Source: Rachycentron canadum (taxonomy: Eukaryota > Chordata > Actinopteri > Carangiformes > Rachycentridae). Taken from it: a DNA stretch of 64,000 nt. The notes under the pieces are model-generated. The model was not told where the DNA came from. It ran no database searches and saw nothing but the letters and a program-made list of their open reading frames with translations. The stretch lies in the NCBI GenBank assembly GCA_038496675.1, contig CM076651.1, positions 2,061,212-2,125,211 of the forward strand, in the 5' to 3' direction. Shown piece after piece: positions 1-10,830 of this stretch; the first letter of the stretch is position 1; every line of letters starts with the position of its first letter. The position numbers were made by a program, and so were the translations under genes.

Positions 1-42
<42 letters not shown>

Positions 43-1032
43 TTTTTACCTGAGTAAATGTCCTGTGCCTAATGTTAATTTTACTTTCAGTTATAACCAG
101 CACCTTTACAATGAGCTTCTGTGTGACCAGCTGCAACTGTAGAAAGTTGCTTACACGTTAAGGCGTCTGAAAAATTAGATAAATAATATTATAGCACTCT
201 GATGATATTAATAATATAATATTTTAAATAATGAATTAGGACTCAGGATTTGTGGAGTTACTACTTTTATTCCCAGTGAAGAATTAAAACACCCCTTTCA
301 CCAGTGATGTGTAATGTTTGGCAGTAAAACATTTGTGATGATTAGTGGTGAGTGACTCAGTTATCTTTAATAGAGATGGAATTATTTGTTGTTGTTGGCT
401 TAAACATTACAGGATTTTTTAGGTGTGTATTTCAGTTTGTTTCATTGGCAGAGAGGAACCAGATGTACAGTTGGTTGCTTTATTTATAGATGCTCAGGTA
501 TTTATTTATCCTCTAGGGGGCAGAAAGGCCCTAAAACAAAGTGTCAGCATCAAGTTTGGAGGAAACCCACAGTACCATCTGAGGAGTCCTGCAGAAACAA
601 GGCTTTGTCCTTAAAGGCCTAGTGCTCAAGAACTGGCCACCTGTCAAGTTCATACTCCAAATAAATAGGGGCCAGCATATGACCAGGAAGCGGGGCTGTC
701 CACTGTTATCATAAGAAAAGGAGATTGGCCTTTTCTCCCCTCTCCTGTTCCCCTGGTCATCAGGCATAAAATCCTGGACCATCCCTCTCAGCTTATGTCT
801 ATGACTGTGGTCCTGTTCTGGAGTCACTGGCCCCCAAACCAGATTCAGCCCCGGCCCTCGCTTTGAGCTAACGTTAGCTTGTCTAAATCTAACCTCAGCA
901 CCAGGACGGTGGTTGTGCATGTGTTGTGTTTTCCACATAGATTTACCTTGTGTAACAGAATCACAGCAGTGATATGTGTGAGACTGTGAATAATACAACA
1001 ATTATATGTAATTTTAGTCTCTAAGTCTATAG

Positions 1033-1382
1033 CTGTGTCCCAGTTCAGGGTCTGCATTTGAAGACTGACTGCGTCACAGTCGGTGCAACTACGCTGTCCA
1101 ATTCATTCTGTCAAAATAATATGGCAGCAAAAAACACCAACAGGGTTCCTGAAGATTACACTGTTAAAGGTAAGCATTGAGTTTCAGCTCAGTTCAACAG
1201 CTACAACAGCACAACTGTTAAAACCAAAGACAAAAAAAAAAACGATACAAAGGACAGAGTAGGCAACCGTCAACCAGACCGTCTCAGTTCGGTTCAGCCT
1301 TCACGGTCTACGGCGGCTACGAAGGCCCAGACCTTCGTAGATCATGTCCTCCAAAGGATGCAGCCCCTGAATTAGGACACAG
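1033..1382 (+). mobile_element. Non-autonomous TIR element, copy A
   Basis: A 350-bp unit begins CTGTGTCCCAGTTCAGGG and ends CCCTGAATTAGGACACAG, an imperfect terminal inverted repeat. TA lies near each end. It has no coding capacity. Internal blocks (AATAATATGGCAGCAAAAAA and CAGACCGTCTCAGTTCGG) recur in copies at 30785-31205 and, inverted, at 12660-13125. It looks like a MITE; the superfamily is not settled. Confidence 0.7.
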
Positions 1383-3040
1383 TTAATATGCAGAGCCTTT
1401 GTGACTCAGTTTGTGTGTCCCTGCTTAAAAAGTGAGGTCTCCCACCTTTCCCCCCTTTTGTTGTTGTGCTTCATAGGAGAGGTGAACGACAGCACTGTGA
1501 TCTGAGTGATTTCCATGTGTTGGCCTTCTTGTGACGTTCAAGAACTCACAAATCATGTCATATAATTTATGTAGAGCTGAGTTTCACTGTCACAACTGAG
1601 GATTTTGTTATTTACATCATCTCCTGGTCTTAGCCTCCTCATATAAACACAACGCACACAACACTAGACACAAACCGGTTACAGTTACAATCTGATTTTT
1701 ATATATATATATATATATATATATGGTTGATTTCTAGGTTGATTTCTTCTGTTTTAACAACAGGGAGGATGTAGAGGAGCAGAGGATGAGCCATAAGAGG
1801 TCGAGGAGCATGAGGGAGAGAGAGAGAGAGGAGGAATGTCACTGACAGACGATGGCTGCAACACAGGTTCGTTGTCTCCCTCTTCATCCTCTCGTGCTGG
1901 ACTGAGGGAAGACTGGACACAGTGACTCACTATTGCTTCTCGTGGTACAAAGTGGAATTACAAGACTGAACGACCAGGTCCAGCTGGATCACATGCTAAC
2001 TTCCATAGATATCACAGATATCTCTGTAACACGATACAAAGACATAACAGCAAAACTGTTCTTTCCTCACATTCTGTCGATCACCTTAGTTTCAGAATAT
2101 TTTAAGCAGAAGTGACAGATTAAAGAAAAATGGTCATGTGTGCAGCATCTTTAACTGGGTCATCCTCCAAAAAAAAAAAACAAAAACTGGCTCCTACATT
2201 TCCCATGATGCAGCTGGATAACTAACCTTCCCTAACATGTAAACATCCACATCTTCCAAACTCCACAATTCCAGCTTGTAACACAGACTTTTGGTTATAA
2301 ATTCATCTACAAGTCTGAGTTGAGATGAACCTGGTGAAACACATTACACTGCTGTTTTCACAGGATGAGTAGAAATAACAAGCAACCTGATCTTCATGTA
2401 TAAAATCAGTGACCAGTGACATTAGCAGGAGTCTTTTGATCCAGTATTGAAATAAAAAGTAATTCTCTCTGCAGCTTTAATAATATTCTGCAGCTCTTCA
2501 CTGACTGTTGTGTTTCTCTGGCCCCTCTGCTGACTGTAGAGGGGTAAAAAAACTCATTTTTTACAGTTTTTTTCATGGGGTCCTGGACGACACCTGTACT
2601 TCAGTGGAAAGTGGGAAGTTAAACCACTGGAGGTCAGCAAAGATTTTTGGCTGGTATTGACCAAGTTTTCAGGAGATTTAAAACAAATAAAGACAGTCAA
2701 AGATAAATATTTGATGGTCATGTAGAACTACAATGCACACAAAAGGGATTTTCGGGATGTTGCCTTTTAGAGTCCAGGGCTTAACGGAAGTAACAATCAA
2801 TGAAATACTGAACCAGACCAAAAAGAAAATACAGGTCTAGAACAGAAAACTGACACTGAACCACTGGGAAACTAAACTCAGCACAAACTGAGAAAGAAAC
2901 CCACATGCAACAATAACCAAGGACTGGTATAAGTATCTCTAGTGTTATTGACCAAAAACACTAGAGCTCTGAGCAGCCAACACAACTAATACACACACAA
3001 ACACACACACACACACACAACTCTTCAGCAGCTGTGCTAA

Positions 3041-3095
3041 AGTGCTAAATAAAAAGTTATTACTATTATTTAATAATAACTTCTTATTTAGCACT
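3041..3095. repeat. 22-bp inverted repeat, one mismatch
   Basis: AGTGCTAAATAAAAAGTTAT plus TA pairs with TAATAACTTCTTATTTAGCA plus CT across an 11-nt AT-rich loop; one A/G difference. Confidence 0.9.
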
Positions 3096-3954
3096 AAATA
3101 AAAAATAAATAATAAAAACAGAGTTACAAAGTGCTTTAAGAGAAAATGTGAAAAAGTCAAGTTGAAGTTACCTAATACATAATAAGAGAGTAAAGCACCA
3201 TAAACAAAACATCACAATCAGTCATTGTGCAAAAATAAATGACAGTAGATGAAGGGAGGCAATAAATATATGACGAAAGAAGAGAATTAAAGAAGGATAT
3301 TGAGTTATGGGTCTGATATGGGTCAGGATGAGGTCCAGAGAGCGAGGGCTGCAGATCTCTGCTCTCGGTTTGGCACAAACCAAGTAAACAATTCTGAGAT
3401 ATAACTGGGGGCAGAGCCATTTAAAGCTTTAACTACAGAAATAACATTATAAAATCAACCCAGAATCTAACAGGGAGCCAATGAAGGGAGCTGAGGACCA
3501 GAGTCGTGTGATTGTACCTGTTAGAACCTGTAATAAGGCGAGCAGCAGCATTTTGAACCAGCCTGGCTGATACCACAATAAAGTGCAATACAATAATCAA
3601 ACTGGGAATAGAAAAGATTCAGTATTACCAAATGACCCAGACTGGAGCAGATTCGTCCTCCACGCTCCGTCTTTATACCCCAGCTCCTGATTGATGAAAC
3701 AGGTACAAGTGTGTCGGTCACCTGAAAACACAAAACACCACGACACTGAACAGATGAAGTCGTGTAAAACTACAATCAACAAAAATGGGATTTTTGATTT
3801 AAGAATAATGGATTTGAAATAAAAATGAATCTATATTCTTGTCCCATATTTGTTGCTCGTGTGACTGGACATTAACCTCATTGTCATTAATCCAACCCGG
3901 GAAAATAAATGTGGCTAAATCCGACATCTGGACATCAAATTGATGTCAATGAAC

Positions 3955-4240
3955 ATTTTTCAGAGAATTTGCACCAAATTTCAAACAGTCATGTCCCCAC
4001 ATGATGGGTCCATGCTGACGTCAGCTTTTAGCTCAGCTGCAGCCTCACGGAGCAGCTAGCACGAGTGCCGACTCAGCACTGTTGTTTCAAAGATGAGATG
4101 TTTTTTCAATCCTTCATGGGTGCAAGTATTTAAAGTTATTTTTGTGGAGGCAGGATTGGATAGTGTGGAAAGGCAGGAAAATACGGGACAGAGAGGGGGG
4201 CCGGCCGACCGGGGGACTAGCCTGCACCGAGCATATGAGC
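3955..4240 (+). repeat. Repeat 'Z', copy 1
   Basis: Shares an ordered series of blocks with 5715-5995: AATTTGCACCAAATTTCAAA, GCAGCCTCACGGAGCAGCTA, CAAGTATTTAAAG, GGAGGCAGGATTGGATAGTG, GGACAGAGAGG, GCCGGCCG. Moderate divergence. Confidence 0.65.
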
Positions 4241-5714
4241 CTGGGGGGGGGGGGAGTTGTAATTATTTAAATCATTTACTTATGTAAAATTTGCAATTCC
4301 ACAGAGTAAATATGCTCCATTATAAATAAAAGCCCTGCATTAAAAAATCTAAAGTATAGTTGCTCCTAATCCAATGTGGCTCCTTCTGTAGTTTATTATC
4401 ATGTATAATATTATTATTAGTGATGATATTAGCTCGACCTCATCACTAATCATTCACTCATCACAGTCATTTATAAGCTATGCATTTTATTTTATAGGTT
4501 GATCATATGATTTGCATGTAAACTATTAATTAATATGTGATACATCTCTAAAATTCTGACTATATTACATTGAAATAGTGGAAACATTCCTTACGAGGAC
4601 AAAATGAAAGCAGGATCTTTGGTCTTCACTCTCAAGCATTTTACTTGAGGCTGGAGACCAAATAAAGTAAATAAATCAAATATTTTACAGTTTCTGTCAG
4701 TTATCAGCGTGAACATCTGGACCTTTTCTAAACTTTGACCCAGAGAACAGAGTCTCTCTAGTCTCATAATCGTATGGTTTTAATTGAGTTACACAAAGCT
4801 GTCGTTGCTAACAGACGTATCAGCGGCTTCATCGGCTCAATGCACAGAAAAGAACCTCCAAGAATAGCAAACGCAACCACCCTAGATAGAGAAGTAGGAC
4901 GTGTGGTGGTGTGATTCTACAAAGGATCATGCGTCCTCCTTCATTTTCTGCAAGGCCTTCATTTCATATTATGCATGGACAAATGGGATATTCTATGCTG
5001 TTACCTTGGAAACAGGCATGTATCGAGTCCCTGTGTGGAGAAGAGGGAGAGAATTATCCTTTATGTGCCTCGTAATGGCAGAAAAGCAGCATGACTCTAA
5101 TGTGCTCTAATGTGTAATTTCTGTTTCGCTGCTGGTTACTGTGACTGCAGAGGAGTTTCTCACAGGCACAGCAAATGAACATGAGCATGAAGCCTCAAAA
5201 CCAAGGCTCTTCAGGTCAATAATATATCCTGAATTGTTCATATGATTCAGAGGAATCCTCATTCAGATACTTTACCGTTTTTTCTTTTTGCTGAATGAGG
5301 CTCCTGAGGCTCCAGCGGTGACGCGAGTGAGTTATTTTTCCTGTTTCCTGAAATGAAGGATTTCCACCTGTGCTTATCTTCCTCAATATTCCCACATATT
5401 AATTACTATCCAACGTCTTCACCTTCAGACAATATTGTCACTGTTCTTCTTTTAGAGACGGACAGTTTCTATAAGAAGTGAAAAATGAGAGTCTCTGTTT
5501 TTGACACAAGGACACAAGAAAATGTCTATTTATATCTTCATAACTACTGTTTTGCTGTGTTGACAGTGAAATGTCTTGACGGTTACTGGATTGATTCCCA
5601 TGAAATCCTCAGAGGATAAATCCAAACTACAGTGGTGATCTCCAAACTTTTACCTCGTGCCACCGGCAGAGCAAATTCACTTTTAACAATTTGACTTATT
5701 CGGTGAAATATGCA

Positions 5715-5995
5715 AACAGCTACTCAACGAATTGGCACCACATTTCAAATTGTCATGGTTCCCACATGCTAATAATGCAGCCTCACAGAGCTGCTAGCAT
5801 GAATCCTCTTCAACGGTTGCAGGCAGCGCCATTGTTTTACACTAAGATGCAATGATGAAATAATGGGAAGGATGAAATTTTTATAATTCTGCATATGTGT
5901 AAGTATTTAAAACAATGATCCTTGGGGGAGGCATTAGACAGGATAGTGTAGAGAGGCTTGAAATTAGAGGGCAGAGGGACAGGGAGCCCGGCCGT
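5715..5995 (+). repeat. Repeat 'Z', copy 2
   Basis: Same block order as 3955-4240: TTGGCACCACATTTCAAATT, GCAGCCTCACAGAGCTGCTA, TAAGTATTTAAAAC, GGAGGCATTAGACAGGATAG, GCCCGGCCG. Confidence 0.65.
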
Positions 5996-7549
5996 CTATT
6001 TTCACATAGTAAATATGCTCCATTAGAAATTAGAAATCTTACTTGAGTAACACCGTTATTATATTAAATATTATTGGAGATAAGTCAGCGTTCTCAGTGT
6101 TGTGATGAACTTGACCAGAGCGTTGTTGATTTTCAATCTTAATGAGAAGATAAAGGTTGAAAAAAAAAATCATCATCCTCGTCATCATCACTATCTTCGT
6201 CCTTCCTTTCCTTATCGTCACCAACAGCAGCATCATTAAACCCTGTTCATCCCACAATACCAACACCACCTGAAGAGCATTTCATTGACAGAACACACTC
6301 GACACGCCGCTGTTATATTAATATATGTTTTATTCTTCTCCATTTTTATTATCATTATGTTTTATTTTCATATTTGCAAATCTTAAGGTCCTTTGTGCAC
6401 GGACCTGTCATCACGGCACACACACATTGGCACAACAAGATTGGTCAGAAATAGATAAATTCTAATCACACTTTAATAGCACACGATTTCATGACTTTTG
6501 CAAGGACTTGGGAAAGACATACTATAACAATAACAAATTTGATCATTTTTTTTCCTCCTCTATTGAAATTAGAATTTTTATTGTATGATGTGCCAAAATA
6601 AAACATAATAGTAACATGGACATTCTCCATTCTCAAATGAACAAAGCATAAATAAAAAAGAAAATTAAAAACATGAGATAGAACCATAAGATGTACAGCA
6701 GTTAATAGAATAGAGCTCTGATGAATGTGAAGTGAAGTTTTGCCATAAAGGTGCCTCTGAAGCGCAACACTTCCCCTAACATGAAATAAAATAATCTCTG
6801 TCTTTAAATAAGAAACTGCTGACAATATAAAAATACATGGCATTGTACTGTAGTTCATTAAATAAACCAACAATTCATATATAAAATATTATATTGACGT
6901 GTATAAAAATATGCCTTACAACTTTTTGAAAAGGGTAACAGCCGTAAGCTTTTTGTCTGCCACTTCAGAACACACAGTCGACCACAAAAATCCAACATAT
7001 GTACAAACAATCAACTAATAAGCAGTCAGAACGCCATTTTGACAAATAAAATGAACAGAAGCATCCAGGATCATATTCGTATGACTATTTTTTCTGACTT
7101 TACATATAGATAAGATACTGTAAGGTTCAAGCAGTACTTTGATGGAAATACATACTCAAAAATAAATTAATAGAAAAGAAATATTCTGTCAATTAGGTAC
7201 GTTGATATCAGTGTATCTTTGGAGAGAGGGAGAGAGGACGGTGAGGGAGACACGTTTTTTCCAAACGTTTGTGTCACATCACCTGCGTAACAGTATTTCA
7301 GCCCACTGAGATCAGAACAAACACAGGCAGTGTCAGCTATCCTAAAGTGAAAAGGAAACGAAAAAATCTACCAGAAAGCCAGGACAAGAGCCAGGGAATA
7401 TAGAGATCATTCGGAGTAATACCGCTTGGATCACTGAGGCAGTTCACAGAGCATTAATGTGAGCATGCAGCATGTCACCAGACGACGCAGAGGACGTTGC
7501 TGCAACTGTTGAACATTCAGGCAGATGTTATTGTTGCTGTGACTGTGTG

Positions 7550-7550
<1 letters not shown>

Positions 7551-7593
<43 letters not shown>

Positions 7594-7597
7594 TGTG
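7551..7597. repeat. (GT)n microsatellite
   Basis: About 20 GT units with one CGCG interruption, in the probable igfbp6 3' UTR. Confidence 0.95.
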
Positions 7598-7721
7598 TCT
7601 TGCTTCTAGAGACGACATGAACGTTAACTGTTGTGTATTTTCCATAGGAAGTGGTTTATCCCTGCTACCTCCTGTCCAGGCAGTGTCTAGCACATGCTAA
7701 AGCCACCCCCTCTCCCTGTGC

Positions 7722-7783
7722 TCCTGCTGCTGCTCCTCCACCACCACCTCCTCCTCCTCCTCCTCCTCTTCCTCTTCCTCCAG
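7722..7783. repeat. (CTC)n/(CTG)n trinucleotide tract
   Basis: Runs of CTG, CCA and CTC triplets just past the igfbp6 stop. The 81-codon leucine-rich plus-strand reading over it is a by-product. Confidence 0.9.
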
Positions 7784-7811
7784 GCTCAGAGCAATAGGAC
7801 AGACTCATCCC

Positions 7812-7925
7812 TCACTCCCCATCGCATGGTAAAGTGCCATCTTCGCTGGCATGTGAGGGCACGGGCGTGCCGAGCTCATCCACGCACCAGCAATGGCCAC
7901 GCTGCATGCCCTTGGAGGAGCGGCA
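7812..7925 (-). CDS. igfbp6: igfbp6 coding exon 4 (CWCV half and stop)
   Basis: This exon is 114 nt, 38 codons including TGA (complement of 7812-7814), after acceptor CTCGCACAG. It encodes CRSSKGMQRGHCWCVDELG and ends TLPCDGE. CWCV and the last cysteine complete the six-cysteine thyroglobulin fold. The protein stops three residues after the final cysteine. Confidence 0.95.
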   Translation of the reverse strand, partial: CRSSKGMQRGHCWCVDELGTPVPSHASEDGTLPCDGE

Positions 7926-10045
7926 CTGTGCGAGATTAAAAGACAGAGAGGGAGATTTTGAAAGGGAGAGGAGGGCGGAGAATTGAGTGGGAGAGTGGGA
8001 AAGGTGGTGAGAGAGGAAGAGAGAGAAAATGATATGTCATCATAGCGCAGTACTGATTCTCTGAGCCCACAGCTGAGAGGCTCAGAGAGGGAAGTGTCAG
8101 TTATTCTCAGCCCCTGTGGTCAGAGGCAAATCTCTGGATGCACCGAACAGAAATCTGCAGTGGAGTGCGGCTCTGACACTCAGAGATACATGTGGTGACA
8201 CCAAATCAGTGCAGCAAACACACATTTTCTCCTCACACAAGATCTGACTAAAGTTCCGGTGATGATTCGGGAGGCTGTGATACTCTACCTGCTTTTTCCT
8301 GTAGAAGCCACGAGTGTCACAGTTGGGTATGTAGATGTCACGGTCAGACTGGAAGATTGTCGGCTCAAGACCCCTCAGGACACTATTGAGCAGCTTGCGG
8401 CAGGGCGCCTGAAAACAGCAACGCAGAGTGTGACTTCAAACATCACTGGAGGCAAAGCTAGAGGACCTGTCTTCATCTAGAGAAGAGTGCCCCCCCCCAG
8501 GTGGTTGTGTTGGCAGAAATCCTCTTTGATCACAAAACATGTCGATGTGAATCACAAAGGATTAGCTACTGTGATGCAGCAACAGAGCCAGAGGCGAGGA
8601 ATATGTATATTTATATATATATCAGATGTCACATATTGTATAACATTATATAACCATATTGTTACACAATGCTTTGGCTTTTCAGGTCACTGAATGGTTT
8701 GAAGTGACTGTGCGTTTTTGTGTCACTTTGTGAAATGAAACTTGATCATTTGCGTGACGATTGTCGCTCCCATGACAACGCACACACACGTATTGGTTTG
8801 AAATGCTGCAGATCAGCCGGCTTGCAAAGTGAAAAATCTGTGGCGGCAGCGGCCGACTTGAAACTTTCCTGATTCCCATCATGCTCAATTAGTTCTGCCG
8901 CATAGCAGCGCACACATCATGCACCATAATGCATGGCTTCAGAGCAGTGTGTGTACATGCCACTGCAACACCCAAAACAGCAGAGGATGTATGGTTTTAA
9001 CTCGCTGTAGTGCAACGCAGCTCGACACACGAGCCCTTTCCGTCACATTTGATGTGTATTTTTGCAACCTTGCTGTGTGAAATGCCTCATGCATCTCATT
9101 CAGGTGAGGATCAGTTGGCTTCATTCATTAAAGACAGTGAAATAAGAGCATGAACTTACTTTTTCAATGTCACCACTGTGTGAGGGATGTGGACCTGAGA
9201 GGAAATGACACACCAGCATGAGAATGTGACATTAAACCAACATGAAACCACATCCAATGTCACATTTTGCTAGATATGCTGCTAATAAATATTTAGACTA
9301 TGCTATACATCTTTGCATCTCTGAGCAGAAGACATTACTAAGCAGCCACACAGATGAGATCTATCTGTGGGTGGTCATTCAATGAGAGACCTAATTTCCA
9401 TCAGTATATTTCCTCCTCAGATAGTTAATCGCAGTGTCTCTGTTTGAACAGTAGATGGGGATCACTGCAACAAAAAGCAGCTCAATCAGGACGTAGGTGA
9501 CACTGTGTCAGTTTCACATTCACTCTGAATCCTCTACAGAGAGCATGACTTGTAGGAAAGATCATTGTCATGCATTTCCCTGTCGTTGGACGGACGCTGT
9601 ATAAATCACATAAATGCATCTTAACTTAAATATTTGTTGCACCAACCTAAGACCAGATGAAACCTCACTGGATGAGATTCAGATATAACCCGTGTTTTTG
9701 GGGATTTTCCATCATTTCTGATTAACAACAGGACTCTAACGACAAATGACAGTTTTCTTTGTATCACAGTGGCTCCAGAGGCACTGCAGAGCAGAGGTTT
9801 GCAAATTCGTCTGTGGTGCACAAAATGCATCCAGGCTTAAATGTCACACACTAATTGGCCTTTCTTTTTGTTGGTGAGTGATACAGCATCACATGCGATT
9901 TACAGACATACAAGAGACACACTTTATACACAATCATGTGTGGTGCCTGTGGCAATATCCTCACTAAACCACTGTACATTTCAAGGCTACCTGCAGTGTC
10001 CATGCATGTGCACGCCTGTACGTGTGCATACGTGATTCCATGCAC

Positions 10046-10076
<31 letters not shown>

Positions 10077-10424
10077 CAGTATCTTACCTGTGGGGGGGGG
10101 CCTCTCAGTGGGACTAGTCCTGCTGTGCTTGGCGCAAATGCCCCTTCCCTGCAACAGAGCCTGGAGGGGGCTGTGCTCCCGTGGTGGGGGAACACAGCGA
10201 AGCCCCTTGGCACAGCTCAGCGTGTACACACCACAGGGCTCTCCCTGGGCCAACACTGACGTGCTGCCGGCAACATTATGGTCCCTCGGGGGCCGACCTG
10301 CCCCCAGTGGATCCCTGCAGGAGGGACAGATCTTGAAGGGCCCCAAGCGGTTTGCCCCCGTCCACGATCCGCAGTGGGCAATCAGCAACAAAACAACGGT
10401 TGTTAAGTTAGAAAGGATAGGCAT
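7812..10424 (-). CDS. igfbp6: Insulin-like growth factor-binding protein 6, complete, four coding exons
   Basis: The coding sequence joins 10424-10088, 9194-9160, 8408-8289 and 7925-7812: 606 nt, 201 residues plus TGA. All junctions are GT/AG and phases fit (1, 0, 0). Residues 1-24 form a signal peptide (hydrophobic TTVVLLLIAHCGSW). Residues about 30-100 are an IGFBP N-domain (CPSC, GEPCGVYTLSCAKGLRC, LLQGRGIC). A short linker follows. Residues 127-198 are a thyroglobulin type-1 domain with six cysteines, YIPNCDTRGFYRKKQC and CWCV. IGFBP6 is a secreted protein that prefers IGF-II in mammals; by family it should limit IGF signalling. At 201 residues it is shorter than the human protein (about 240). 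The first ATG before the signal peptide was taken as start; an upstream in-frame GTG was ignored. Divergent spryd3 as neighbour supports IGFBP6. I cannot tell whether this is teleost paralogue a or b. Identification is very secure. Confidence 0.95.
8289..8408 (-). CDS. igfbp6: igfbp6 coding exon 3 (thyroglobulin domain, first half)
   Basis: This exon is 120 nt, 40 codons, phase 0 to 0, between acceptor GCTGTTTTCAG and donor GTAGAG. It encodes APCRKLL...DIYIPNCDTRGFYRKKQ, the conserved start of the IGFBP thyroglobulin type-1 domain. The exon ends just before the QC step, as in other IGFBP genes. Confidence 0.95.
9160..9194 (-). CDS. igfbp6: igfbp6 coding exon 2 (35-nt linker micro-exon)
   Basis: A 35-nt exon lies between acceptor TTTCCTCTCAG and donor GTAAGT. 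It enters in phase 1 and leaves in phase 0, exactly what exons 1 and 3 require. With the split codon it reads GPHPSHSGDIEK, the variable linker between the two domains. It is too short to be found by ORF length; phase and splice sites identify it. Confidence 0.88.
10044..10073. repeat. (GT)n microsatellite
   Basis: About 14 GT units in igfbp6 intron 1, 15 bases inside the exon 1 donor. Confidence 0.95.
10088..10424 (-). CDS. igfbp6: igfbp6 coding exon 1 (signal peptide and IGFBP domain)
   Basis: This exon holds 337 nt: 112 codons plus one base. It starts at the ATG of MPILSN and ends at CCCACAG before donor GTAAGAT (complement of 10081-10087). It encodes the signal peptide and the IGFBP domain. 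Mature cysteines fall at residues 33, 36, 64, 71, 77 and 97. The GCGCCxxC motif of other IGFBPs is absent. Confidence 0.95.
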
Positions 10425-10680
10425 TTTCTGTCCAGGTCTCAGGTTCTCCACACTGTCACTCTCTGTCAGTTAAATGTGGCTGATGCTATTTCTGGATGTA
10501 TATTTCTCTCTCACTCCCTCTCCCTTTCTCTCCCCTTTCCTCAGTCTTCTTCCCGTTTCTATACAGTAGCTTTCCTTGGTGCTTTGCCGGTTGAGTCCCC
10601 TGCAGTGCCAGAGGAGACAAATGGAGATCGAGAGAGACACAGCAAAGCACCAGCTTTTAAAGATCTGAAAGGCGGTGATA
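10425..10680 (-). promoter_or_regulatory. igfbp6: igfbp6 5' UTR and presumed core promoter
   Basis: On the minus strand a TATA-like TTTAAAAG sits at about 10653-10660, roughly 230 bases before the ATG. A purine/pyrimidine GA tract begins just upstream at 10681. A start site near 10625-10630 is an inference from the usual TATA spacing. No CpG-rich block is evident. Confidence 0.35.
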
Positions 10681-10779
10681 GAGAGTGAGTGAGAGAGAGA
10701 GAGGGAGGGAGAGAGAGAGAGAGGGAGAGGGAGAGAGAGAGAGAGAGCACAGTTATGACACCTTCAGGGGCTGGGACTC

Positions 10780-10830
<51 letters not shown>
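10681..10830. repeat. (GA)n microsatellite upstream of igfbp6
   Basis: Two blocks of near-pure GA/GGGA repeats lie at about 10681-10747 and 10781-10827, separated by about 35 ordinary bases. They lie immediately 5' of the igfbp6 TATA-like box, so length differences could affect promoter structure. Confidence 0.9.

Larger units (their letters stand above)
1..6559. other. Repeat-rich flank downstream of igfbp6
   Basis: No exon recognised. It holds an (AT)n tract at 1-33 and another at 1699-1725, a TIR element (1033-1382), a (CA)n tract (2992-3020), a palindrome (3041-3095), and two related repeat units (3955-4240 and 5715-5995). In human the next gene past IGFBP6 is SOAT2; nothing like it was seen here. 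Confidence 0.65.
6560..7811 (-). other. igfbp6: Probable igfbp6 3' UTR
   Basis: AT-rich sequence follows the stop codon. The first AATAAA seen on the minus strand is the complement of 6577-6582, giving a 3' UTR near 1.25 kb. Further AATAAA copies lie at complements of 6361-6366 and 6329-6334. The UTR would hold a GGA-rich tract (7722-7783) and a long CA repeat (7551-7597). Its extent is inferred. Confidence 0.4.

Noticed and set aside
6466..6873. 135-codon minus-strand frame
   Set aside because: AT-rich 3' UTR or flank of igfbp6; no homology.
9851..10213. Minus-strand 120-codon frame MPRGFAVFPH...
   Set aside because: Alternative frame over igfbp6 exon 1 and the GT repeat; no homology.
9936..10473. 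Plus-strand frames of 107 and 141 codons
   Set aside because: Antisense shadows of igfbp6 exon 1.
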